Shown in pieces: positions 32,946 through 40,987 of a stretch of 64,000 nt of DNA. The stretch spans positions 1 through 64,000 of the forward strand of contig NZ_JPYO01000036.1 of assembly GCF_000757485.1 (NCBI RefSeq). Direction: 5' to 3'. The stretch comes from Achromobacter sp. RTa. Lineage in GTDB: Bacteria; Pseudomonadota; Gammaproteobacteria; Burkholderiales; Burkholderiaceae_B. Below the pieces are notes generated by a model that was given only the letters and a program-made list of their open reading frames with translations, was not told where the DNA came from and searched no databases. Within the stretch, counting starts at the first letter, position 1; each line of letters starts with the position of its first letter. The position numbers and the translations under genes were made by a program.

Positions 32946-33928
32946 AGATGGCATACACACTTACGAATCGCGCCCGCTGGGGGCTGGGCGGCCTGGCGGT
33001 GCTGATCCTGCTGCCGGCCGCGGCGCTGGCCTCGGGCTCGCCGTTCCTGATCGGCGTGGTGACGCGCTTCCTGATCTACGGCCTGGCCGCGGTCAGCCTG
33101 GACCTGGTGATCGGCTATGGCGCCATGGTCAGTTTCGGCCACGCCATGTTCTTCGGGCTGGGCGGCTATGCGGTGGGCATCATTGCGTTTCACACTGCGG
33201 AGGCCGGTCCGATCTTCGGCTGGGCCGGCAGCAATGCCGCGCTGGTGGTGTGGCCGATCGCGCTCATCGTGTGCGCGCTGGCGGGCTGGCTGTTCGGCTA
33301 TCTGGCGCTGCGCACGCGCGGCGTGCAGTTCATCATGATCACCCTGGCGTTCGGCCAGATGGTGTACTTCGTGCTGGTGTCGCTGCAGTTCTACGGCGGC
33401 GATGACGGCCTCATGATTCCGCAGCGCAATGAGCTGCCCGGCATCAATCTGGAAAGCCCCATGGTTTTCTACTATGTATGCCTGGCGCTGCTGACCTTGT
33501 GGACGCTGCTGTGCATCCGCGTCACCAACTCGCGCTTCGGCATGGTGCTGCAGGCGCTGCGCCAGAGCGAGCGGCGCGCCATCAACCTGGGCGTGGCGCC
33601 CACGCCGTACCGGCTGAGCGCCTTCGTGCTGTCGGCGGTGGGCACGGGTCTGGCCGGCGTGCTGTGGGCCAACTATGCCGGGCTGGTGACGCCCGACATG
33701 GCGGCATGGACCAAGTCCGGCGAACTCATGGCCATCGTCATCCTGGGCGGCGTGGGCACCTTGCTCGGCCCGATCGCGGGCGCGGCGGTGTTCCTGGGGC
33801 TGGAACAGATGTTGTCGTCGTTGACCGAACACTGGCTGCTGTACATGGGGCCCATCCTGGTGCTGGTGGTGCTGTGGGGCCAGAAGGGCCTGTTCGGCAA
33901 GCTGCTGGAGACGCGCCATGCCGATTGA
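32942..33928 (+). CDS. ABC transporter permease, LivM type
   Basis: A 328-residue permease with about nine or ten membrane segments and the conserved VIGYGAMVSFGHAMFFGLG and VTNSRFGMVLQALRQSE (the coupling loop to the ATPases). The ATG at 32942 overlaps the LivH-type stop; a second ATG at 32948 is possible. The product ends 11 bases inside the next gene. It is the second half of the pore. Confidence 0.93.
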   Translation: MKMAYTLTNRARWGLGGLAVLILLPAAALASGSPFLIGVVTRFLIYGLAAVSLDLVIGYGAMVSFGHAMFFGLGGYAVGIIAFHTAEAGPIFGWAGSNAALVVWPIALIVCALAGWLFGYLALRTRGVQFIMITLAFGQMVYFVLVSLQFYGGDDGLMIPQRNELPGINLESPMVFYYVCLALLTLWTLLCIRVTNSRFGMVLQALRQSERRAINLGVAPTPYRLSAFVLSAVGTGLAGVLWANYAGLVTPDMAAWTKSGELMAIVILGGVGTLLGPIAGAAVFLGLEQMLSSLTEHWLLYMGPILVLVVLWGQKGLFGKLLETRHAD

Positions 33929-34688
33929 TGCAAGCGCGAGCCTGTTGCGCCTGACGCAGCTGCGCAAGGCCTTCGACGCAGTGGTGGCCACCAACGGTGT
34001 GGACCTGGACGTGCGCGCCGGCGAGATCCACGCCATCATCGGCCCCAACGGCGCGGGCAAGTCCACCCTGATCGCGCAGATCTGCGGCGAGATCCGGCCG
34101 GACTCCGGCACCATCCACCTGGACGGGCAGGACGTGACCGCGCTGCGCGCTTTCGAGCGCGCCCGTCTTGGGCTGGGCCGCTCGTTCCAGATCACCGAGC
34201 TGTGCCAGGAATACACCGCGCTGGAGAACGTGATCCTGTCGCGCATGCTCAAGGGCGGCCGCGCCTTCCAGGCCTGGTCCAATCCGCGCCATGACGCGGC
34301 GCTGAAGACCGAAGCCATGCAGTGGCTGACGCATGTGGGGCTGGAGGACCGCCGCCACGTGCGTTCGGCGGACCTGGCGCACGGCGAGAAGCGGCAGCTG
34401 GAGCTGGCGGTGGCGCTGGCGCGTTCGCCGCGGCTGTTGCTGCTGGACGAGCCCATGGCCGGCATGGGACCCGAGGAATCGGCGCGCATGACCCGGCTGC
34501 TGCAAGGCATGAAAGGCGACTACGGCATCCTGCTGGTGGAGCACGACATGGACGCGGTCTTCGCACTGGCCGACCGCATCAGCGTGCTGGTCTACGGCCG
34601 CGTGGTGTTCAGCGGCTCGCCCGAGGAAGTGCGCCGCCATCCGGAAGTGCGCGCCGCCTATCTGGGAGAAGAACATGTTGAAGGTTGA
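33918..34688 (+). CDS. ABC transporter ATP-binding protein, LivG type
   Basis: A 256-residue ATPase. Walker A is GPNGAGKST, the Q-loop region follows with FQITELCQEYTALEN, the signature is DLAHGEKRQLELA (AHGEK in place of SGG) and Walker B is LLLLDEPMAG. LivG-type subunits carry such a variant signature. It overlaps the upstream permease by 11 bases and the downstream ATPase by 14, so all five importer genes form one tightly coupled operon. Confidence 0.93.
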   Translation: MPIDASASLLRLTQLRKAFDAVVATNGVDLDVRAGEIHAIIGPNGAGKSTLIAQICGEIRPDSGTIHLDGQDVTALRAFERARLGLGRSFQITELCQEYTALENVILSRMLKGGRAFQAWSNPRHDAALKTEAMQWLTHVGLEDRRHVRSADLAHGEKRQLELAVALARSPRLLLLDEPMAGMGPEESARMTRLLQGMKGDYGILLVEHDMDAVFALADRISVLVYGRVVFSGSPEEVRRHPEVRAAYLGEEHVEG

Positions 34689-35367
34689 AGGGCTGACGGG
34701 CGGCTACGGCTCCAGCAAGGTCCTGTTCGGCATGTCGTTCGAGGCCAGCGAGGGCGAGGTGATCTCGCTGATCGGGCGCAACGGCATGGGCAAGACCACC
34801 ACGATCAAGACCCTGATGGGCATGCTGCCCGCCACGGGCGGCGCGGTGCAGTTCCGCGGCCGCACGCTGGGCCGCTCCGCGCCCAGCAGCGTGGCGCGTC
34901 TGGGCGTGGGACTGGTGCCGGAAGGCCGGCGCGTGTTCGGATCCCTGACGGTGCAGGAAAACCTGGTGGCGACTTCGCGCGCCGCGGCGGGCGGATGGGA
35001 TCTGGAGCGGGTCTACACGCTGTTCCCGCGCCTCAAGGAGCGCCGCGGGCAGTCGTCGCGGACCCTGTCCGGCGGCGAACAGCAGATGCTGGTGGTGGGA
35101 CGCGCGCTCATGACCAACCCCAAGCTCCTGATCCTGGACGAGGCCACCGAGGGGCTGGCCCCGCTCATCCGCCAGGAGATCTGGCGCTGCCTGCGAGCGC
35201 TGAAGGCCGAAGGGCAGACCATCCTGGTCATCGACAAGAACCTGCCCGAAATGGCGACGCTGGTGGACCGCCACTACATCGTGGACAAGGGCCGGGTGGC
35301 CTGGTCAGGGCGGCCGGCGGAACTGTCTGCCCAGCCCGAGCTGGCCCAGCGTTACCTGGGCATATGA
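34675..35367 (+). CDS. ABC transporter ATP-binding protein, LivF type
   Basis: A 230-residue ATPase. Walker A is GRNGMGKTT, the signature is LSGGEQQMLVVGRAL and Walker B is LLILDEATEGLAP. The short length, without the LivG-type insertion, marks it as the LivF partner. The ATG at 34675 is inside the end of the LivG-type gene. It ends the importer operon; the GntR regulator starts about 100 bp later. Confidence 0.93.
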   Translation: MLKVEGLTGGYGSSKVLFGMSFEASEGEVISLIGRNGMGKTTTIKTLMGMLPATGGAVQFRGRTLGRSAPSSVARLGVGLVPEGRRVFGSLTVQENLVATSRAAAGGWDLERVYTLFPRLKERRGQSSRTLSGGEQQMLVVGRALMTNPKLLILDEATEGLAPLIRQEIWRCLRALKAEGQTILVIDKNLPEMATLVDRHYIVDKGRVAWSGRPAELSAQPELAQRYLGI

Positions 35368-35465
35368 GCGGGCCGCGCGGCGCGTATCGCGGCCCCGGGG
35401 GCGCGGGTAGAATGGGCCGCCTGCGCGCGGATACGCGCCCCGGCCGCTGACATCTGGAGACCATC

Positions 35466-36239
35466 TTGAAGCCTAGAATCAAAGCTTCCCGCCAGGACGA
35501 TCCCGGATCGGACGGGAGCGCCGGCATTGAGGAAATCACGCTGTCCGAGCAGGTCTACCGCCTGCTGCGGCGCGACATCATGCGCGGCGCCTTCGCGCCG
35601 GGCCAGTCCCTGCGGCTGGAGTTGTTGAAGCAGCGCTACGGCAGCAGTTTTTCGCCCATCCGCGAAGCCCTCAACCGCCTGCGCAGCGAGCGCATGGTCA
35701 TCAGCACCACCTCGCGCGGTTTCAGCATCGCGCCCTTGTCGGTCGAGGAAATGTGGGACGCCTGTGAAACCCGCATCCTGATCGACTGCGACGCGCTGCG
35801 CCGCTCGCTGGCCAACGCCGACGACGCCTGGGAAACGCGGCTGGTCGGCGCGTACCACGCTCTGACGCTGGCCGCGCAGCGCGCCGAGGGCGCCGCAGAG
35901 CCTTCGGAAGAGCTGGACGAACTGCTGGAGGCGCGCCACCTGGAATTCCACCACGCGCTGATCGGCGCCTGCCGCTCCCACTGGCTGCTGGACCTGTCCA
36001 CCCAGCTCTATGCGCAGACCGAGCGCTACCGCCGCCCGGCGCGCGCCGGCGCGACCGCCTACGGGCCCGAACGCAACGTCGACGACGAGCATCGCCAGTT
36101 GCTGGACGCCGCCATCTCGCGCGACGTGGAAGGCTCGGTCGCCATGCTGGCCGCGCACTACCGCAAGACCGCGCAGTTCATCGAACGCATCATTTCCGAG
36201 CCCCAATCGCAGCCTCAATCGCAGGCCAGGCATGCATAA
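35466..36239 (+). CDS. GntR-family regulator (FCD/FadR subfamily)
   Basis: A 257-residue regulator. The N-terminal winged helix is at about 25-90 (SEQVYRLLRRDIMRGAFAPG, SFSPIREALNRLRSERM) and a helical FCD effector domain is at about 100-235, with DEHRQLLDAAISRD holding metal/ligand residues. The start is a TTG at 35466 with GGAG six bases before it; no ATG fits as well. The stop overlaps the start of the alpha/beta hydrolase gene. It probably controls the aromatic-acid operon upstream or the hydrolase. Confidence 0.88.
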   Translation: MKPRIKASRQDDPGSDGSAGIEEITLSEQVYRLLRRDIMRGAFAPGQSLRLELLKQRYGSSFSPIREALNRLRSERMVISTTSRGFSIAPLSVEEMWDACETRILIDCDALRRSLANADDAWETRLVGAYHALTLAAQRAEGAAEPSEELDELLEARHLEFHHALIGACRSHWLLDLSTQLYAQTERYRRPARAGATAYGPERNVDDEHRQLLDAAISRDVEGSVAMLAAHYRKTAQFIERIISEPQSQPQSQARHA

Positions 36240-37116
36240 CGCCGACATCGATCTCTTCTTTCCTTCCATCGCCGAGCGCGAGGTGCAGTACAACGCGCGC
36301 GAATCGGTGCCGGATTTCGACGCCTGTGTGCGCCGCTACGCCGAGTCCTCGGCCCGGGTGCGCGCGCGCCGCCCCGGCGTGCTGGACCTGCGCTACGGCA
36401 TGGGCCAGGATGAACGGCTGGACTTGTTCCTGCCCGCCGCCTCGCAGGCGCCTGCGCCGCTGTTCGTGTTCATCCACGGCGGCTACTGGCGCGCGCAGCG
36501 CAAGGAAGACGCGCCCGTGATGGCCGAGGCCTTCAACGCGGCGGGCGCCGCCGTGGCGACGCTGGAGTACACGCTGGTGCCCGAGGCCACGCTGGGCGAA
36601 GTGGTGCGCGAAGTGCGTTCCGCGGTGGCCTGGCTTTACCGCAACGTGGCGGCCTACGGCGTGGATCCTGAGAGGATCTACGTCAGCGGCAGTTCGGCCG
36701 GCGGCCATTTGGCGGGCATGTTGGCCGCGCCGAAATGGCAGGCGCGCTATGGCGTGCCGGATGACGTGATCAAGGGCACGTTGGCGCTCAGCGGTCTGTT
36801 CGATCTGCGGCCGCTGTGCGACGTCCTGCCCAATACTTGGTTGCAGCTGACGCCTGAGCAGGCGGCGCACCAAAGCCCGATCTTCCATCTGCCCGAGCGG
36901 GCGGGTCCGATGCTGCTGGCCGTGGGCGGGCTGGAGACCCAGGGCTTCAAGAACCAGACGGCCGCGTACGAAGCCGCCTGGAACGCTGCTGGGCTGGCTT
37001 CCACCCGCATCCCGACGCCGCAATGCAACCATTTCGATCTGGTCAACGAGCTGGAAGATCCGGACAGCGACCTGACCCGCGCCACCCTGGCGATGATGGG
37101 CCTGGACGCGAAGTGA
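36232..37116 (+). CDS. Alpha/beta hydrolase, kynurenine formamidase-like
   Basis: A 294-residue esterase/lipase fold. It has the oxyanion motif HGGYW, the nucleophile elbow GSSAGG and a C-terminal CNHFDL with the likely catalytic His. HGGxW is typical of arylformamidases and related carboxylic ester hydrolases. The ATG at 36232 lies inside the end of the GntR gene, so the two are coupled. In this cluster it could hydrolyse an ester or amide of an aromatic acid before ring cleavage; formylkynurenine is another possibility. The substrate cannot be decided. Confidence 0.83.
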   Translation: MHNADIDLFFPSIAEREVQYNARESVPDFDACVRRYAESSARVRARRPGVLDLRYGMGQDERLDLFLPAASQAPAPLFVFIHGGYWRAQRKEDAPVMAEAFNAAGAAVATLEYTLVPEATLGEVVREVRSAVAWLYRNVAAYGVDPERIYVSGSSAGGHLAGMLAAPKWQARYGVPDDVIKGTLALSGLFDLRPLCDVLPNTWLQLTPEQAAHQSPIFHLPERAGPMLLAVGGLETQGFKNQTAAYEAAWNAAGLASTRIPTPQCNHFDLVNELEDPDSDLTRATLAMMGLDAK

Positions 37117-37147
37117 ACAGTCGGCCGATGGCGTAAGCTTGACGCCC

Positions 37148-38062
37148 ATGGCCGACCTGAAACTCCTTGAAGACCTGATTGCCCTGGCGCAGACCGGCAG
37201 CTTCGTGCGCGCGGCCGAGCTGCGTCACGTCACCCACCCTGCATTCGGCCGGCGCATCCGCGCGCTGGAGGCCTGGGCCGGCGCCCCGCTGGTCGAGCGC
37301 CAGCGCCAGCCGGTGATCCTGACGGCCGAGGGCGAAGCCTTGCTGAAGACGGCGGCCCAGGTGGTGGAGCAGATGGGGCAGGTGCGCCACCGCATCCGCA
37401 GTTCGAGCGCGGGCGGCGAGGCCGTGCTGCGCATCGCCACCGGCCGCAGCCTGGCCCGCACGCTGGTGGCGGACTGGATCGCGCGCTTGCGGCTCCGGGC
37501 GCCCAAGGTGCTGGCCGAGGGCGCCCAGGTCGAACTGTCCACCGGCATGATGCAGGACATGGCGGCCCGCCTGGAACAGGGCAGGGTGGATCTGTTGTGC
37601 TGCTACGAGCACCCCGCGCTGTCGGTGCAACTGAGTCCCGGCCGGTACCGGTACATGACGCTGGGGACCGACAAGCTGGTGCCCGTGAGCCAGGCGGATT
37701 CGCGTGGGCGCGCGCGCTATGTCCTGCTGGAAGGCGGGCTGGCCGCGCCGCTGATCACCTATGCGGGCGGGCTGGCGATGGAACGCATCGTGGGCGACCG
37801 CCTGGAGACCACGCCGTACTCGCTGACGCCGTTCCTGCGCAGCGATTCGCTGGACGCCGCGCATGGCGCGGTCGCCAAGGGGCTGGGCGTGGCCTGGCTG
37901 CCCTGGTCCATGGTGGCGGCGGACTGCCGCCGGGGCGCCCTGGCCGCCCTGGGCGGGCGCAGCGATGAAATCGCGTTCGAGGTGCGGCTGTACCGTTCGC
38001 GCGCCCGGCTGTCGGATCTGGCCGAAGCGGTCTGGGAAGCCACCGCGAATCGCAAGGCCTGA
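37148..38062 (+). CDS. LysR-family transcriptional regulator
   Basis: A 304-residue LysR protein. The N-terminal winged helix is at about 1-60 (LIALAQTGSFVRAAELRHVT as helix-turn-helix) and the periplasmic-binding-protein-like effector domain follows. The ATG at 37148 is preferred over a TTG three codons earlier. It is transcribed in the same direction as the next Bug receptor gene, 154 bp apart, and is a candidate regulator of that receptor and of the following deacylase. Confidence 0.9.
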   Translation: MADLKLLEDLIALAQTGSFVRAAELRHVTHPAFGRRIRALEAWAGAPLVERQRQPVILTAEGEALLKTAAQVVEQMGQVRHRIRSSSAGGEAVLRIATGRSLARTLVADWIARLRLRAPKVLAEGAQVELSTGMMQDMAARLEQGRVDLLCCYEHPALSVQLSPGRYRYMTLGTDKLVPVSQADSRGRARYVLLEGGLAAPLITYAGGLAMERIVGDRLETTPYSLTPFLRSDSLDAAHGAVAKGLGVAWLPWSMVAADCRRGALAALGGRSDEIAFEVRLYRSRARLSDLAEAVWEATANRKA

Positions 38063-38216
38063 GGGCCGGGACGGAACGGCAAGCCCGTCTTGTGCCTAAT
38101 TGGCACTGTAATGTGTTGATTCAGCACGGGCAGCCCCGCCCGCGGGGCCGAGAATAGCTCCCGACACTTCAAAGAGACGGCGACGCCGTCCAGACCAGCA
38201 CCCCAGGGAGAAAACC

Positions 38217-39206
38217 ATGAAATCCGTCCAGCACCCGCTGCGCGGCGCGCTCGCCGCGCTCTGCGCCACCGCGGCCCTCGCCGTCTCGCCGTCCGCATTC
38301 GCCGATTACCCCGACCGCGCCATTTCGTTGGTGGTGGGCTATCCGGCGGGCGGCAGCGTGGACCTTACCGCCCGCCTGTTCGGCGAAGAGCTGGCCAAGC
38401 GCATGGGCCAGAGCGTGGTGGTGGAGAACGTGGGCGGCGCCGGCGGCACCATCGGCGCGCAGCGCGTGGCGCGCGCGGCGCCCGACGGCTACACCCTGCT
38501 GCTGGGTTCCACCAACGAAATGGTGATCGCCCGCATGATCAACAATGCGGTCAAGTACGACAGCGTGAAGGACTTCACGGCGCTGGGCGTGATCGCCTCG
38601 CAGCCCATGCTGCTGGCCGCCAGCAAGAACTCAGGCGTGAAGACCGCCGCGGAATACCTGCAAAAGCTACGCGGAGCCGCGCCCGGCAGCTTCAACTACG
38701 GTTCCTCGGGCGTGGGCACGACCCTGCACCTGGCGGGCGAAATGATCAACCAGTCGACGTCGACGCGCGCCGAACACGTGCCGTACCGCGGCGTGGCGCC
38801 GCTGGTGACGGACCTGATGAGCGGCCAGCTGGACTATGGCATGCTGGTGCTGTCCTCGGGCCTGCCCCAGGTCCGCGGCGACAAGATCGTCGCGCTGGGC
38901 GTGACCGAGAAGAAGCGTTCGCCGGTGGCGCCGGACCTGCCGGCCCTGGCCGAGACGCCCGGATTCGAATCGGTCGACATCAGCGTCTGGTTCGCGCTGT
39001 ACGGTCCGGCGGGCCTGCCCGAGCCGGTGGCGGCCAAGCTGCGCACCGCGCTGGCGGAGACGCTGAAGTCGGAACAGTTCCGCGCGAAGATGCAGGAAGC
39101 CGGCGGCCAGCTGGCGCAACCCGGCCTGGACCCGGTGGCCTACCAGGCCGAAGAAACCAAGAAGTACGGCGCCCTGGTCAAGGCCGCCAAGATCGAAGCC
39201 CAGTAA
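38217..39206 (+). CDS. Bug-family periplasmic solute receptor
   Basis: A 329-residue TctC-like receptor. The signal peptide is about 1-29, ending SPSAFA, and the mature start is DYPDRAISLVVGY. PAGGSVDLTARLF has the ligand-loop Asp, and ENVGGAGGTIGAQRV follows. The ribosome-binding site GGGAGA precedes the ATG. It is 43 bp before the aspartoacylase-like gene and likely cotranscribed with it, so the ligand could be an N-acyl amino acid or the acid released from one. No membrane partner is nearby. Confidence 0.92.
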   Translation: MKSVQHPLRGALAALCATAALAVSPSAFADYPDRAISLVVGYPAGGSVDLTARLFGEELAKRMGQSVVVENVGGAGGTIGAQRVARAAPDGYTLLLGSTNEMVIARMINNAVKYDSVKDFTALGVIASQPMLLAASKNSGVKTAAEYLQKLRGAAPGSFNYGSSGVGTTLHLAGEMINQSTSTRAEHVPYRGVAPLVTDLMSGQLDYGMLVLSSGLPQVRGDKIVALGVTEKKRSPVAPDLPALAETPGFESVDISVWFALYGPAGLPEPVAAKLRTALAETLKSEQFRAKMQEAGGQLAQPGLDPVAYQAEETKKYGALVKAAKIEAQ

Positions 39207-39249
39207 TCGCCGCGCGCACGCGGCACAGCAAATCAGCGGACGACGTTTC

Positions 39250-40194
39250 ATGGATTTCAAGCTTTCCACTCCCGACCTGGGCGCCGAGCGCGCCGGCAAC
39301 ACCGGCACCCCGGGCGTATGGCATTTCGATTCGGGGGTAGAGGGGCGGGCGTTGATGGTGTCCGCGTTGGTGCATGGCAATGAGCTGTGCGGCGCCTGGG
39401 CGCTGAAGGACCTGCTGGCGGCGGGCCTGCGGCCGCGCCGCGGCAGCCTGACGCTGGCGTTCTGCAACCTGGAAGCGTTCGACCGCTTCGACCCGGCCAG
39501 CCACGATGCCTCGCGCTTCGTGCAGGAAGACATGAACCGGGTCTGGAGCGCAGCGCGCCTGGACGATCCGGCCACGGCCGACCGCCGCCGCGCGGCGGAG
39601 CTGCGGCCCTGGGTCGAGCGCGCGGACTGGCTCCTGGACCTGCATTCCATGCATGAGCCGGGCGAGCCGCTGCTGCTGACCGGGCTGCTGCCGCGCAATA
39701 TCGCGCTGGCGCGGCGCTTGAAAGCGCCGCAGCATGTGATCGTGGACGCGGGCCACAAGGACGGCGTGCGCATGCGCGATTTCGCCCAGTTCGGCGACCC
39801 CGCGCGCGAGGACGCCTGCGCCTTGCTGATCGAATGCGGTTTCCATGGCGATCCGGCCTCGCGCGGCGTGGCGCGCGACATGGTGGCGCGCATGCTGGTC
39901 GAATCGGGCGTGGCCGACGCCGCGGACCTGCCGTCCGGCTGGCTGCAGCCCGAGCCGGCGGCGCAGCGCGTGCTGGAGGTGACGGACGCCGTGGTGGCGC
40001 CGTCCATGGACCTGCGCTTCTCGGAGCCCTGGACCGGGCTGGAGACGCTGGACCGCGCCGGAACCGTCCTGGGCTGGGCGGACGGCGAGTCCATCGTCAC
40101 GCCCTACGACCGCTGCACGCTGGTCATGCCCTCGCTGCGCCAGCTCAAGCCGGGCGTGACGGTAGTGCGGCTGGCCCGGGACTACGCGGGCTGA
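39250..40194 (+). CDS. Succinylglutamate desuccinylase/aspartoacylase family protein
   Basis: A 314-residue zinc carboxypeptidase-like deacylase. The zinc ligands are the His and Glu of VHGNELCG and the His of LDLHSMHEP; the catalytic Glu is probably in LIECGFHG, and DMNRVW gives a substrate-binding Arg. Family members remove acyl groups from N-acyl amino acids. It follows a Bug receptor gene by 43 bp, suggesting that an N-acyl or related compound is imported and deacylated. A repeat region with hairpins follows its stop. Confidence 0.85.
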   Translation: MDFKLSTPDLGAERAGNTGTPGVWHFDSGVEGRALMVSALVHGNELCGAWALKDLLAAGLRPRRGSLTLAFCNLEAFDRFDPASHDASRFVQEDMNRVWSAARLDDPATADRRRAAELRPWVERADWLLDLHSMHEPGEPLLLTGLLPRNIALARRLKAPQHVIVDAGHKDGVRMRDFAQFGDPAREDACALLIECGFHGDPASRGVARDMVARMLVESGVADAADLPSGWLQPEPAAQRVLEVTDAVVAPSMDLRFSEPWTGLETLDRAGTVLGWADGESIVTPYDRCTLVMPSLRQLKPGVTVVRLARDYAG

Positions 40195-40219
40195 TCCAAG
40201 GGGCACAACGCCCCGCGGC

Positions 40220-40256
40220 GGGCAGCAAGCGAGCGAGGCTCGCGCAGCGTGAGGGC
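40220..40256. repeat. REP-like repeat with hairpin, copy 1
   Basis: A 37-bp unit beginning GGGCAGCAAGC and ending GCGCAGCGTGAGGGC. Inside is a hairpin GCGAGC-GAG-GCTCGC (40229-40243). A second unit with the same flanks lies at 40334-40370, but its stem is GCATGC on both sides. The change on both strands keeps pairing. It lies between two convergent genes. Confidence 0.7.
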
Positions 40257-40303
40257 AGTTCTTCCCGGGGCATCTCCCGCAAGAATAGCGGCGCCGCCGC
40301 CGG

Positions 40304-40319
40304 GCCGCCCCAAGGCGGC
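40304..40319. repeat. GC-rich hairpin inside the intergenic repeat region
   Basis: GCCGCC (40304-40309) pairs with GGCGGC (40314-40319) across a 4-base loop. A CCCCC/GGGGG hairpin follows at 40324-40335. Together with the two flanking repeat units the whole 40195-40378 spacer is structured and holds no gene. It may stop transcription from both convergent sides, but has no T-run. Confidence 0.55.
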
Positions 40320-40333
40320 GCAGCCCCCTCGGG

Positions 40334-40370
40334 GGGCAGCAAGCATGCGTAGCATGCGCAGCGTGGGGGC
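40334..40370. repeat. REP-like repeat with hairpin, copy 2
   Basis: The unit GGGCAGCAAGC...GCGCAGCGTGGGGGC, with the inner hairpin GCATGC-GTA-GCATGC (40343-40357), matches copy 1 in both flanks and length. The stem bases differ from copy 1 on both sides but stay complementary. Confidence 0.7.
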
Positions 40371-40378
40371 CCTTTCCT

Positions 40379-40897
40379 CTACTTTTGGGGCGTGTAGCGC
40401 AGTTCGTCCAACTGGTAGCCTTGCGCCTTCGCCGCCGCGAGCGCCTTGTCGAGTTCTTCCTTCGGCAATTGCGGAGAGCGGGACAGGATCCACAGGTATT
40501 TCCGGTCGGGCGTCCCGACGACCGCCCAGCGGTAGTCCGGATCCAGGCCGATCACCCAGTAGTCGCCCTTGAACGGTTTGAAGAACGAGACTTCGAGCTT
40601 GGCATTGTTGCTGCCGTCCAGGACCGTGGCGGTGCCCGAGGCGGAATCGATATCGCCATCCTTGGTGCGGCAGCGATTATTGACGCCGACGGTGCCGTCG
40701 GGGTGCAGGGTGTATTCGGCGGTCGTGTCTCCCACGCAGTCGCGTTGGTAGAACATGGGGAAATTCGCGATCTCGTACCACATGCCGGCGTAGCGTTTCA
40801 GGTCCACCGATTCCACGGTCTGCATGGGCGGCGCGGCATGGACGATCCCCGCCACGCTGGTGGCCAAGGCCAACAGGAATGTTGCTGTGCGGCGCAT
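40379..40897 (-). CDS. Bacterial lipocalin, secreted (Blc-like)
   Basis: A 172-residue lipocalin. A signal peptide (about 1-21, ending AGIVHA) precedes the GxW motif YAGMWYEIANFP, with DYRWAVVGTPDRKYLW and LWILSRSPQL as the later conserved parts. E. coli Blc is a lipoprotein, but there is no lipobox cysteine here, so it is likely soluble in the periplasm. The ATG at 40897 follows AGGAGG; a longer reading from 40921 would bury that site. It probably binds fatty acids or lysophospholipids and may serve in membrane repair. Confidence 0.9.
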   Translation of the reverse strand: MRRTATFLLALATSVAGIVHAAPPMQTVESVDLKRYAGMWYEIANFPMFYQRDCVGDTTAEYTLHPDGTVGVNNRCRTKDGDIDSASGTATVLDGSNNAKLEVSFFKPFKGDYWVIGLDPDYRWAVVGTPDRKYLWILSRSPQLPKEELDKALAAAKAQGYQLDELRYTPQK

Positions 40898-40987
40898 GGG
40901 GAAAACCTCCTGAGGTGACAAAGCGCTCCGCGCCGCCCGGAGGTGGCGCGGACCAAAACCCTAACGATACGCCTTAATCGACGCGCC

